This document shows positions 36,861 through 45,585 of a stretch of DNA of 64,000 bases, in pieces (within the stretch, counting starts at the first letter, position 1; the number at the start of each line of letters is the position of its first letter). The notes beneath the pieces were generated by a model. The model was not told the DNA's origin, ran no database searches, and was given only the letters and a program-made list of their open reading frames with translations. The stretch lies in assembly GCF_003491345.1 (NCBI RefSeq), contig NZ_CP025513.1:609501-673500 (forward strand). Direction: 5' to 3'. This stretch comes from Neorhizobium sp. SOG26. GTDB taxonomy: Bacteria; Pseudomonadota; Alphaproteobacteria; Rhizobiales; Rhizobiaceae. Made by a program: the position numbers and the translations under genes.

Positions 36861-36918
36861 TCTTCTCCCCTCGGGGAGAAGGTGCCGGTAGGCGGATGAG
36901 GGGTCTCCACCGCCTACC
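36861..36918. repeat. RIME-like intergenic mosaic element between rhaS and rhaT
   Basis: Two palindromes in tandem: CTTCTCCCC-TC-GGGGAGAAG (36861-36880) and CGGTAGGCGG (36885-36894) with CCGCCTACCG (36909-36918). The GGGGAGAAGGTGCCGG and GCGGATGAGGGG wording is the dispersed palindromic repeat common between genes in Rhizobiaceae. In RNA it makes a hairpin between rhaS and rhaT that may keep the binding-protein message in excess. Confidence 0.7.
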
Positions 36919-36934
36919 GTCGACAATGTGCCGA

Positions 36935-37930
36935 TCAGAAGATCTTTGAGAACTGGTCGATGTTCTCAGCGTTGTAGACGAAGGGATCCGCCATGGCTGC
37001 TTCGCCATCGTCGCCGATCTTGATCGTACCCATGCGGCCTGCCTGAATCTCGGATCCCGGCTTGCCATCCGCATCACCCTTCACGAGGTGGTAGGCGATC
37101 TGGGTGGCAGAGTAACCGAGATCAATCGGGTTCCAGATCGCGAACTCCTTCGTCGCGCCCGACTTGATGGCGCCGGCCATTTCGGAAGGTAGGCCAAGCC
37201 CGGTCACGTAGACCTTTCCGATCATGCCGGCATCCTTCACAGCTTGCGAGGCAGCCAGAACGCCAACGGTGGTCGGTGCGACAATGACTTTGACGTTTGG
37301 CTGCGACTTCAGGAGCCCCTGAGCCTCGCGGTAAGACTTGTCGGCCAGATCGTCACCATAGACGGTCGTGGCGAGGTTGAGGCCGGGGAAATCATTCAAT
37401 TGCTTCTTCATCTCGGCAATCCAAGTGTTCTGGTTCGTCGAGGTGGTGGTGGCGGAAAGAATGGCGAAGTCACCCTGGCCACCTTCCAGATGGTTCTTGG
37501 CAAGCGTCAGGCACATCTTGCCGATCAACTCGTTCGACGACGGGTTGAGGTGCATGATGCGGCCTTCCTTGGCGACTGCGGAGTCCCAGGAGATCACCTT
37601 GATGCCGCGCTGCGCGGCTTTCTTCAGTGCCGGGATGACGGCGTCCGGGTCGTTGGCAGAGATAGCAATCGCATCCACGCCCTGCGCGATCAGCGAATTG
37701 ATCACCTCGATCTGGCCTTCCGCGGTTGTCGTGGTCGGGCCGGTATAGATGATCTCGACCCCGCCGAGTTCCTTGGCGGCTTCCTCCGCCCCCTTGTTGG
37801 CCGCTTCGAAGAAGCCGTTGCCGAGCGATTTCACGACCAGTGCGATTTTCATGTCAGCGGCGCTGGCAGCATTGGCCATGGCGGCGACTGCCAGTGCCAC
37901 GCCGATCATCAGTTTCCTTGCAAGTTTCAT
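36935..37930 (-). CDS. rhaS: L-rhamnose ABC transporter binding protein RhaS
   Basis: A 331-aa periplasmic family 4 (ribose-type) binding protein with a signal peptide to about residue 24 (AASA-ADMKIAL) and KIALVVKSLGNGFFEAANKG. The ATG at 37930 follows GGGAGG by 7 nt, ruling out a longer frame upstream. The operon assigns L-rhamnose. Confidence 0.94.
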   Translation of the reverse strand: MKLARKLMIGVALAVAAMANAASAADMKIALVVKSLGNGFFEAANKGAEEAAKELGGVEIIYTGPTTTTAEGQIEVINSLIAQGVDAIAISANDPDAVIPALKKAAQRGIKVISWDSAVAKEGRIMHLNPSSNELIGKMCLTLAKNHLEGGQGDFAILSATTTSTNQNTWIAEMKKQLNDFPGLNLATTVYGDDLADKSYREAQGLLKSQPNVKVIVAPTTVGVLAASQAVKDAGMIGKVYVTGLGLPSEMAGAIKSGATKEFAIWNPIDLGYSATQIAYHLVKGDADGKPGSEIQAGRMGTIKIGDDGEAAMADPFVYNAENIDQFSKIF

Positions 37931-37977
37931 GTTCAGTCCTCCCGTTGACGTTACCTTCCTCCCGCCGGTCGCGCTCC

Positions 37978-38793
37978 TCATGCGACAGACGTGAATTCCT
38001 CCTTGTCGGTGCCCGCTGCCGCCGCCTTGGCAATCAGCAACTTGGCGCCTGCGTCCTCGATCATCTTCGCTGCCTGGTCCTCGATTCCCGGATCGGTGAT
38101 GATCGTCGTCACCCGATCGAGCGGGCAAAGGATGAGGCTCGACCGGCGGCTGAATTTCGATGAATCCGCCATCACGATCAGTTCTTCCGCTTGGCTCATC
38201 AGCTTCTGCTCGCTCTGGATCACCAGCGCATCCGCTTCCATCACGCCCAGCGGCCCGATCCCTTGCGCGCCGATGAACATGCGGCGTGCGTAGAAATTGC
38301 GGATCGCATCATTGTCGAACGGCGACAGGATCAGACTCTGCTCGCGGTAGATGGCACCGCCGGGCACCGTCACGGTGCTCTTGGAATGCTTCACCAGGTG
38401 TTCGGCGATGGCGAAGGAATTGGTCATCACCTGCAGCCGCCGCGCAGACATGTAATGCACCATCTGGAAGGTCGTGGTGCCCCCATTGATGATGATCGAG
38501 TCACCGTCGCCGCAGAGTTCGACCGCACAACGGGCAATCGCGCGCTTCTTGTCGATGTTGACGGATTCGGAAACGCGGAACGGACGTGCGGCAAGGTTAC
38601 CCAGTGTCGGTGGATGCATGGCTTCTGCGCCACCGCGAACCCGGCGAAGTTTCCCCTGGATATGCAAAGAGGCGATGTCGCGCCGTATCGTTGCCTCGGA
38701 CGCCTCTGTCAGTTCGGCGATATCCTGGACCGTGACAACCGCCTTCTCCTGGATGGCGCTCAAGATGATCCGATGGCGCTCGCGCTCGTGCAT
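37978..38793 (-). CDS. rhaR: DeoR family regulator of rhamnose genes
   Basis: A 271-aa repressor with an N-terminal DeoR winged helix (MHERERHRIILSAIQEKAVV then EASEATIRRDIASLHIQGKL) and a sugar-phosphate-binding C-terminal domain (NGGTTTFQMVHYM, ADSSKF). I place the start at the ATG at 38793 because AGGAGG lies 6 nt upstream. It is first in rhaRSTPQU and divergent from rhaDI, and probably represses both in the absence of rhamnose. Confidence 0.93.
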   Translation of the reverse strand: MHERERHRIILSAIQEKAVVTVQDIAELTEASEATIRRDIASLHIQGKLRRVRGGAEAMHPPTLGNLAARPFRVSESVNIDKKRAIARCAVELCGDGDSIIINGGTTTFQMVHYMSARRLQVMTNSFAIAEHLVKHSKSTVTVPGGAIYREQSLILSPFDNDAIRNFYARRMFIGAQGIGPLGVMEADALVIQSEQKLMSQAEELIVMADSSKFSRRSSLILCPLDRVTTIITDPGIEDQAAKMIEDAGAKLLIAKAAAAGTDKEEFTSVA

Positions 38794-38832
38794 ATGCATC
38801 CTCCTGAGGCTCATCATGTTCCGTTTTCTGCG

Positions 38833-38909
38833 GCTGTCAATCATAATCAATCAAGGTCAACTCTGACGCGCTGCAACATGAACGATAATGATCGTTTGTG
38901 ATTGACAGC
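38833..38909. promoter_or_regulatory. Divergent rhaR-rhaD control region with repeated operators
   Basis: GCTGTCAATCA (38833-38843) and TGATTGACAGC (38899-38909) are perfect inverted copies 66 bp apart, and AACGAT-AATG-ATCGTT (38881-38896) lies between. Each 11-mer contains the -35 TTGACA of a divergent promoter, so binding by the DeoR protein would block both and could loop the DNA. Confidence 0.65.
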
Positions 38910-38930
38910 TGGCGCGATGCGGCGTGATAA
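38902..38930 (+). promoter_or_regulatory. Promoter of rhaDI
   Basis: TTGACA (38902-38907), 17 bp, TGATAA (38925-38930). The -35 is perfect and embedded in the inverted repeat. It leaves a leader of about 58 nt before rhaD. Confidence 0.6.
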
Positions 38931-38994
38931 CTGCGGCCACGGTAGATGACGTGTGATGCGTCATCAGGAGCCGGAACAGCTTGGGAGGAATGCG

Positions 38995-41091
38995 ATGACG
39001 GGCCAAACCCGGCTTCTCGAAAACCGTTGGGATGATGCCTTTGCTGCGACGCTCGATGAGCCTGGCAAGCTGCTCTATCGCTCCAACCTCCTCGGTGCAG
39101 ACAAGCGCATCACCAACTATGGCGGCGGCAATACGTCGGCCAAGGTCATCGAGACCGATCCGCTCACGGGCGAGCAGGTGCGCGTGCTGTGGGTGAAGGG
39201 ATCCGGGGGCGATGTCGGCACGATCAAGCTCGACGGCTTCGCGACCCTCTATCTCGATAAGCTGGAAGCGTTGAAAGGTATCTACAAGGGTGTCGATGAC
39301 GAAGACCGGATGGTCGGCTTCCTGCCGCACTGCACCTTCAACCTCAACCCGCGCGCCGCATCCATCGATACGCCACTGCACGGTTTCGTGCCGTTCGCGC
39401 ATGTGGACCACATGCACCCGGACGCGATCATAGCGATTGCTGCTTCCAAGAAGTCGCGGGAGCTGACGCAGCAAATCTTCGGCAACGAGATCGGCTGGCT
39501 GCCATGGCGGCGGCCGGGGTTCCAGCTGGGGCTTGATCTTGAAGCTTTCGTCAAGGCCAATCCCAATGCCAAGGGCGTTGTGCTGGAAAGCCACGGGTTG
39601 TTCACGTGGGCGGATGACGCAAAGGATTGTTATGAGCTGACGCTCGATATCATCAACAAGGCGATCGAGTGGTTTGCTCGCGAGACCGAGGGCAAGACGA
39701 TCTTTGGCGGCGCGGTGGTCGAAAGCTTGCCGCAGGCGGAACGGCGCGCCATCGCCGCGCGCCTGATGCCGGAAATCCGCGGGCGCATCGGTCATGTGGA
39801 GCGAAAGCTCGGCCATTTCGATGATCAGGATGCCGTGCTCGAATTCGTCAACTCGAAGAACCTGAAGCCGCTCGGCGCACTCGGCACTTCTTGCCCCGAC
39901 CACTTCCTGCGCACCAAGATTCGGCCGCTAATCCTCGATTTTGATCCTGCCAAGCCGGATGTTGATGCCGTGATCGCAGCGCTTGACCAGGCGCTGGAAG
40001 CGTATCGCGCGGACTACAGCCGCTATTACGAAAGCTGCAAGCACGGCAACTCGCCCAAGATGCGTGATCCGAACCCGGTCATATTCCTGGTGCCGGGCGT
40101 TGGAATGCTCTCCTTTGCACGCGACAAGGCAACGGCGCGCATCGCTGGCGAATTCTATGTCAACGCCATCAATGTCATGCGTGGTGCGTCGACCGTCTCG
40201 GAATACCAGGGGCTGCCGGAACAGGAGGCTTTCGACATCGAGTACTGGCTGCTCGAGGAAGCAAAGCTCCAGCGCATGCCGAAGCTTAAGAGTCTCGCCG
40301 GCCGCGTGGCATTCGTGACGGGCGGCGCCGGCGGCATCGGTCGGGCCACCGCAGCGCGGTTGATGGGCGAGGGGGCCTGTGTCGTGCTGGCCGATATCGA
40401 CGGTGCGGCGCTGGAGGAAACGAAGACGGGGTTCGAAAAAAGCTTTGGCAGGGATGTCGTGCGTGGCGTACTGCTCGATGTAACGAACGAGGAAGGCGTC
40501 ACCAACGCTTTCCGCGAAGCCTGCATTGAATTCGGCGGCATCGACATCCTTGTGTCCAATGCAGGCATCGCTTCGTCTGCTCCGGTTGAGGAAACGAGCC
40601 TCGATATGTGGAACCGGAACATCGATATCCTGGCGACTGGTTACTTTCTGGTGTCTCGCGAGGCATTTCGGCTGTTTCGCCGCCAGAAGCTCGGCGGAAA
40701 CGTCGTCTTCGTCGCCTCGAAGAACGGGCTCGCTTCCTCGCCCGGCGCGTCCGCTTACTGCACGGCAAAGGCTGCCGAAATCCATCTCGCCCGTTGCCTG
40801 GCATTGGAAGGTGCGGAGGCAGGAATTCGGGTCAACACCGTCAATCCAGATGCCGTGTTGCGGGGCTCCAAGATCTGGAACGGCGAATGGCGCGAGCAGC
40901 GCGCCGCGTCCTCCAAGATCGAGGTAAGCGAGCTTGAGGAACATTACCGAAAACGGTCGCTGCTGAAGCTCAACGTGCTTCCGGAGGACATCGCCGAAAC
41001 CGTCTACTTCCTGGCGTCGGATGCATCGGCGAAATCGACGGGCAACATCATCAACGTGGATGCCGGCAACGCACAGAGCTTTACGCGGTAA
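38995..41091 (+). CDS. rhaD: Bifunctional rhamnulose-1-phosphate aldolase/short-chain dehydrogenase
   Basis: A 698-aa fusion. The N-terminal class II aldolase domain has the zinc-binding HVDHMHPDA (from about His136). The C-terminal SDR domain has VTGGAGGIG (from about 441), and SAYCTAK with Tyr588. It cleaves rhamnulose 1-phosphate to dihydroxyacetone phosphate and lactaldehyde, and the dehydrogenase half probably acts on lactaldehyde. GGGAGGAA precedes the ATG at 38995. It lies 20 bp before rhaI. Confidence 0.94.
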   Translation: MTGQTRLLENRWDDAFAATLDEPGKLLYRSNLLGADKRITNYGGGNTSAKVIETDPLTGEQVRVLWVKGSGGDVGTIKLDGFATLYLDKLEALKGIYKGVDDEDRMVGFLPHCTFNLNPRAASIDTPLHGFVPFAHVDHMHPDAIIAIAASKKSRELTQQIFGNEIGWLPWRRPGFQLGLDLEAFVKANPNAKGVVLESHGLFTWADDAKDCYELTLDIINKAIEWFARETEGKTIFGGAVVESLPQAERRAIAARLMPEIRGRIGHVERKLGHFDDQDAVLEFVNSKNLKPLGALGTSCPDHFLRTKIRPLILDFDPAKPDVDAVIAALDQALEAYRADYSRYYESCKHGNSPKMRDPNPVIFLVPGVGMLSFARDKATARIAGEFYVNAINVMRGASTVSEYQGLPEQEAFDIEYWLLEEAKLQRMPKLKSLAGRVAFVTGGAGGIGRATAARLMGEGACVVLADIDGAALEETKTGFEKSFGRDVVRGVLLDVTNEEGVTNAFREACIEFGGIDILVSNAGIASSAPVEETSLDMWNRNIDILATGYFLVSREAFRLFRRQKLGGNVVFVASKNGLASSPGASAYCTAKAAEIHLARCLALEGAEAGIRVNTVNPDAVLRGSKIWNGEWREQRAASSKIEVSELEEHYRKRSLLKLNVLPEDIAETVYFLASDASAKSTGNIINVDAGNAQSFTR

Positions 41092-41111
41092 GGCGCTTTT
41101 GGGAGGAGCAC

Positions 41112-42404
41112 ATGTCTGAAATGAAGATCGCCGCGGATGTAATTGCCGCGGAAAACGGAGCCTGTGCGCAGGCGCTCGACGCCGATTATGCGGCGCTTGG
41201 CGAGACGCTTGCTCGGCGCGGGATCGAGATCGATAACATTACGGACAAGGTGTCGGAGTTCTCTGTCGCCGTACCGTCCTGGGGCGTCGGCACCGGCGGC
41301 ACCCGCTTCGCACGTTTCCCTGGAGGCGGCGAGCCGCGCGGAATTTTCGACAAGCTCGATGACTGCGCTGTCATTCATCAGCTGACGCGAACGACCCCTA
41401 CAGTTTCGCTTCACATCCCATGGGACAAGGCAGACCCGAAGGAATTGAAGGCGAAGGGGGAGGCGCTTGGCCTCGGCTTCGACGCGATGAACTCAAACAC
41501 CTTCTCGGATACAGTCGGGCAATCGCAGTCGTACAAATACGGCTCTCTCAGCCACACGGACGCAGCCACCCGGGCCCAGGCAATCGAGCACAATCTTGAA
41601 TGCATCGAGATCGGCAAGGCGATCGGCTCGAAAGCGCTGACCGTATGGATCGGCGACGGCTCGAACTTTCCGGGCCAGAGCCACTTCACGCGACAGTTCG
41701 AACGGTATCTCGCGTCCATGGCGGAGATTTACAAGGCGCTGCCGGATGACTGGCGCCTGTTCTCCGAGCACAAGATGTACGAGCCGGCATTCTATTCGAC
41801 CGTGGTTCAGGACTGGGGCACCAACTACCTGATCGCCAACACGCTTGGTCCGAAAGCCTTCTGCCTCGTTGATCTCGGACATCACGCGCCGAACACCAAT
41901 ATCGAGATGATCGTCGCCCGGCTCATCCAGTTCGGCAAGCTCGGTGGCTTCCACTTCAATGACTCGAAATATGGCGACGACGATCTCGATGCCGGGGCGA
42001 TCGACCCTTACCGGTTGTTCCTCGTGTTCAATGAACTGGTCGATGCAGAACATCGAGGCGTGGATGGCTTCCACCCGGCGCACATGATCGACCAGAGCCA
42101 TAACGTCACAGACCCGATCGAAAGTCTGATGGCGAGCGCCAACGAGATCCGCCGCGCTTATGCCCAGGCGTTGCTGGTCGACCGAGCAGCCCTTGACGGA
42201 TACCAAGACGAGAACGACGCGCTGATGGCGACGGAAACGCTCAAACGCGCCTACCGGACAGATGTAGAGCCGATCCTGGCGCAAGCCCGACGCCGTGCCG
42301 GTGGCGCGATCGATCCCATTGCCACCTACCGTGCCAGCGGCTACCGCAAGAAGGTGACGATGGAGCGGCCCGCATCTGTGAGCGGTGGCGGCGGCATCGT
42401 CTGA
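41112..42404 (+). CDS. rhaI: L-rhamnose isomerase (rhizobial RhaI type)
   Basis: A 430-aa sugar isomerase that converts L-rhamnose to L-rhamnulose. It has TIM-barrel isomerase features: WIGDGSNFPGQSHFTRQFER, LFSEHKMYEP, FCLVDLGHHAPNTNIEM and GGFHFNDSKYGDDDLDAG with metal-binding Glu, Asp and His residues. It belongs to the branch found beside bifunctional rhaD genes rather than the enterobacterial RhaA. GGGAGGAGCAC precedes the ATG. Confidence 0.93.
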   Translation: MSEMKIAADVIAAENGACAQALDADYAALGETLARRGIEIDNITDKVSEFSVAVPSWGVGTGGTRFARFPGGGEPRGIFDKLDDCAVIHQLTRTTPTVSLHIPWDKADPKELKAKGEALGLGFDAMNSNTFSDTVGQSQSYKYGSLSHTDAATRAQAIEHNLECIEIGKAIGSKALTVWIGDGSNFPGQSHFTRQFERYLASMAEIYKALPDDWRLFSEHKMYEPAFYSTVVQDWGTNYLIANTLGPKAFCLVDLGHHAPNTNIEMIVARLIQFGKLGGFHFNDSKYGDDDLDAGAIDPYRLFLVFNELVDAEHRGVDGFHPAHMIDQSHNVTDPIESLMASANEIRRAYAQALLVDRAALDGYQDENDALMATETLKRAYRTDVEPILAQARRRAGGAIDPIATYRASGYRKKVTMERPASVSGGGGIV

Positions 42405-42459
42405 GGAGCAGCAACAGCGATGCTGGGCTGAAAACCAGTCTCCGGTTAGTCCGCCTAGA

Positions 42460-44340
42460 TCAACCTTTCTCTCCGGCCCGCGTGATCTCGCGGTTCTGCG
42501 CCTCGGCGACCCGCCGGAACAGGCTCATCTCACCCAGTGCCTCGAGCGAGACTTTCAGCTTCAGTCGCCAATTCGGGTATTCATCGACTGTGCCGGGTAC
42601 GTTGGTTGATCGGCTCTCGCCCACCATATCCGCGAGCCTCACGGCGACCAGCATGCTCCGCGTTTGCAGGAGAAACCGGTGAGCCGCCACCAGAAGCTCG
42701 TCTGTCATTTCCGGCCAACGGTCGAGATTGGCTTTACTTGAGGGCATGAGTTCCGCCTTCGCCAAGGCCTGGAGCAGTGTCAGTTTACGTTCCGCGCGCT
42801 CTTCACGAAGACGAACCGCGGCTTCGGCATCGAACAGCCCGACCTCTTCGGCAAGCTCTATGTCGGCACCGCGCCACCAGCCTTTCAGCGGCGGCAGGTC
42901 ATGGGTCGAGAGACACCCTAGCGACAATGCAAGAGGCGCGTCCGCGGCCGGTTGTTCTTCCGCCAGATCTTCGAAATAAAGAACCCGGTAACCCAGCACA
43001 CCAGCTTTCTGCAGCGCGGGACGGAAACCATCCGGTACATTGCCGAGATCTTCTCCGATTACGACCGTCTGGCGCTCTTGCGAAACTTTCGCCAGCGATG
43101 TGATCATCTGCGTGAAGGGGTAGCGGAGATATCCGCCTGCCGAGGCTTCCTGGTCTTGCGGGATCAGGAAGAGCTGCCACAGGGTCATCGCGTGGTCGAG
43201 GCGCAGCGCGCCTGCAAACCGGGCGGAGCTGTCGATCAGCCGGCCATAGTGTGATGTGTTGGGATCGAGAAGATGCTGCGGATGCAGCGGCACCAGACCC
43301 CAGTCCTGCCCCTTGGAGCTGAAGGCGTCCGGCGGTGCGCCAACCTTCATCGACGGCAGAACCAGGCCGGGCGTTGACCAGGTTGACGAACCATCAGGCA
43401 CTTCACCGACAGCGAAATCAAGGTAAAGCCCAAGCTCTAGGCCGGCCCTCTTTGCAAAATCTGCCGCTTCCTGCATCTGACGCGATGCCAGCCATTGCAG
43501 CCAGGCATAAAATTCGATGTCATCGCCGTGCTCTGCAGCATGACGTTCGACAGCCGGTGCGTGCCGGTCCCGATACTCTTCCGGCCAATCGCGCCAACCG
43601 CTGCCGTGCCCACGCTTCACCATCGCAGACGACAGGCTCTCGAACAGACAGTGGCCGAGGAGCGCATCACCTTTCTCGCTCTTGAACTGCTCAAAGTCGT
43701 TGCGCGAGAATTCTTGCCATTCCTCCATCTTCCAGTCGTCCCAGAGCTTTCGAAGAGCCAAGAGCTTGAGCCTTGCAACAGCGGGATAATCGACTGTTTC
43801 TGAGGACCGCAGCCGCGCCAGTTCCGCCCGGTCAACGAGATCCTCTCGAAACCCTGGAAGCTGGTCGACGGCGATATGCAGCGGGTTGAAGAACAGGCGG
43901 CTGGATGGGGAATAGGGACTGTCGCGCTGCGGATCAGACAGGAAAAGCGCGTGCAACGGGCTGAGCCCGATGAAGTTCGCGCCGACCGAGGCCGCAATGC
44001 GGCTCAGGGTCTTGATGTCCTCGAAGTCACCGATGCCCCAGTTACGCTCGGACAGGATCTCATAGATCTGGACGGAAATGCCCCAGGCGCCATCCCTCTG
44101 CAGCCATTCGGGGAGATAACATTTGACACCGTCCGGAACGTCGAGCGCCGGTTGCGGCCAGCGCTTGTCGGCGGTGGGATCAGGCTCCTGTTCGATACCC
44201 AGCGCCTTCAGGATTTCCCGGCGCGTGGCATCCGGGATTTCCTTTGTTTCACCCTGAAGGTCCTCGTAAGCTTTCGTCACCCCCAGCTTCTCGGCCCAGT
44301 CTTCGACCTTCGGGCGATCTATCTTCTGTTGTTCGGGCAT
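42460..44340 (-). CDS. malQ: 4-alpha-glucanotransferase (amylomaltase)
   Basis: A 626-aa GH77 enzyme that transfers maltooligosaccharide units. Family motifs are YSPSSRLFFNPLHIAVDQL, LRLDHAMTLWQLFLIP with the nucleophilic Asp, VIGEDLGNVP with the acid/base Glu, and STHDLPPLKGWW. An N-terminal extension of about 80 residues is typical of the proteobacterial branch. It stands alone here, convergent with rhaI, and a candidate stress promoter lies upstream. Confidence 0.93.
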   Translation of the reverse strand: MPEQQKIDRPKVEDWAEKLGVTKAYEDLQGETKEIPDATRREILKALGIEQEPDPTADKRWPQPALDVPDGVKCYLPEWLQRDGAWGISVQIYEILSERNWGIGDFEDIKTLSRIAASVGANFIGLSPLHALFLSDPQRDSPYSPSSRLFFNPLHIAVDQLPGFREDLVDRAELARLRSSETVDYPAVARLKLLALRKLWDDWKMEEWQEFSRNDFEQFKSEKGDALLGHCLFESLSSAMVKRGHGSGWRDWPEEYRDRHAPAVERHAAEHGDDIEFYAWLQWLASRQMQEAADFAKRAGLELGLYLDFAVGEVPDGSSTWSTPGLVLPSMKVGAPPDAFSSKGQDWGLVPLHPQHLLDPNTSHYGRLIDSSARFAGALRLDHAMTLWQLFLIPQDQEASAGGYLRYPFTQMITSLAKVSQERQTVVIGEDLGNVPDGFRPALQKAGVLGYRVLYFEDLAEEQPAADAPLALSLGCLSTHDLPPLKGWWRGADIELAEEVGLFDAEAAVRLREERAERKLTLLQALAKAELMPSSKANLDRWPEMTDELLVAAHRFLLQTRSMLVAVRLADMVGESRSTNVPGTVDEYPNWRLKLKVSLEALGEMSLFRRVAEAQNREITRAGEKG

Positions 44341-44376
44341 CGGCTTGTCCTACGGCTTTGAATTTCCGTGGCAATC

Positions 44377-44401
44377 AACAAGCTTTCGTTCCCGAAGTTC
44401 C
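44377..44401 (-). promoter_or_regulatory. Candidate EcfG/RpoE2-type promoter of malQ
   Basis: On the minus strand GGAAC (44401-44397), 16 bp, TGTT (44380-44377) matches GGAAC-N16/17-CGTT with one mismatch. It lies 36 bp before the malQ start. Confidence 0.35.
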
Positions 44402-44431
44402 TCAAGCGTCCATCTTCCTGCGCCGGTTCGG

Positions 44432-45316
44432 CTAAGGCCAGGCCGCGTAGCTATCCTGCGCGGCACCTCGTCGGTCTACCGCTTGCTGCCGATACTGTCT
44501 CGGTGACATCCCCATCAGCCGCTTGAAGAACCGGCTGAAATAGGCCGCATCGCGAAAGCCAAGAAGCTCGGCAATCTCCCCAGTCTGCATGGCAGAAGAG
44601 TGGAGCAGACGGGCGGCTTCCGTCAGCATCCGCGCATGGACAAGTTCCATCGGTGACCGTCCGGTGGCGCGGCGAATCGCCGTGTTGAGGCGGTCCGAGG
44701 TGACACCCAGCGCGGACGCATATTGCGGCACGCCCCAGTGGTTGCGGACGTGAAGTTCAACGAGATGCACGAAACCACGCACGATCATCCGCGGCGAGGG
44801 TTGGCCCGGATGCTGGACCGGATCAGACATACGCCAGATCTTCAGGAGCAGGAGTGCGATGTAGTGTTGAACGGCTTCACGGCTGCCCGCTTCGTCGCCT
44901 TTCAGTTCGCCCTCGATCGAACCCAGCAGGTTCAGCATCTGCCGCGCGTCTGCTGCTGCCGATCGACTGATGAGAAGCCGGGAGATGGCCTCGCGAACCT
45001 GCGTCGACACAGCGCCCGCCGGCAAGGCCTGACCAAGGATGACATCCGGAGCAGCCAGCATCCCGCCTTCCGATCCCGCCTCCAGACTGATCGCCCCTTC
45101 CGTTGCCGGCGACCATACAACGACCGGGCCCTCTAGTGCGGAGTGCCGACCGTTCGCGGTGATGCTTCCGCTCCCGGAAAGGATGATGAACAGGTAGTCG
45201 AGGTTTTTCCGCAGCGTCCAGATCAACGGATGGAGGCTGCTACCGAACAGGCGGGCCTCCATTGCCGATGCCGTTGGCGGCGCGAACGTGATCGCAGATT
45301 GGACAGGTTCTCTCAA
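44432..45316 (-). CDS. AraC family transcriptional regulator
   Basis: A 294-aa regulator with a cupin-like N-terminal sensing part and a C-terminal double HTH (about 195-285; YASALGVTSDRLNTAIRRAT, LRHSSAMQTGEIAELLGFRD-type second helix and FSRFFKRLMGMSPRQYRQ). The start is a TTG at 45316, chosen because AAGGAGG lies 7 nt upstream; an internal ATG at 45262 is the alternative. It is divergent from the aldehyde dehydrogenase gene and probably activates it. Confidence 0.85.
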   Translation of the reverse strand: MREPVQSAITFAPPTASAMEARLFGSSLHPLIWTLRKNLDYLFIILSGSGSITANGRHSALEGPVVVWSPATEGAISLEAGSEGGMLAAPDVILGQALPAGAVSTQVREAISRLLISRSAAADARQMLNLLGSIEGELKGDEAGSREAVQHYIALLLLKIWRMSDPVQHPGQPSPRMIVRGFVHLVELHVRNHWGVPQYASALGVTSDRLNTAIRRATGRSPMELVHARMLTEAARLLHSSAMQTGEIAELLGFRDAAYFSRFFKRLMGMSPRQYRQQAVDRRGAAQDSYAAWP

Positions 45317-45585
45317 ACGGCGCCTCCTTCGCAAAAGTACAAATTTCTCCGCTGAAAGTCTATTGTGTCCGCGTGGTGCTCCCCTAACCTGTGCCCGCTT
45401 GCCGAGGCGGATGTTTACAAACCGGCAAGCTCGAATCCGTAGGAGCGGACCGCAAGGGAGGACCATCACGACCATGAAAAGCGAAGACCGATCCTGACGG
45501 CACAGCACCCGTCCGAAGCTTTGCCAGCCGCGCCGTACGATGCGCCTCGCACGGCGCCACCAATCAATACAATGAGGAGATGCCC

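Noticed and set aside
35459..36949. Long plus-strand frame (496 codons) opposite rhaT
   Set aside because: Shadow of a clear ABC ATPase gene; high-GC codon bias leaves the opposite strand open.
36935..38128. Longer version of RhaS starting at 38128
   Set aside because: The extension overlaps rhaR and lies before an evident signal peptide with its own GGGAGG site.
42405..42459. Possible terminator between rhaI and malQ
   Set aside because: Only weak pairing and no T-run; not enough to call.
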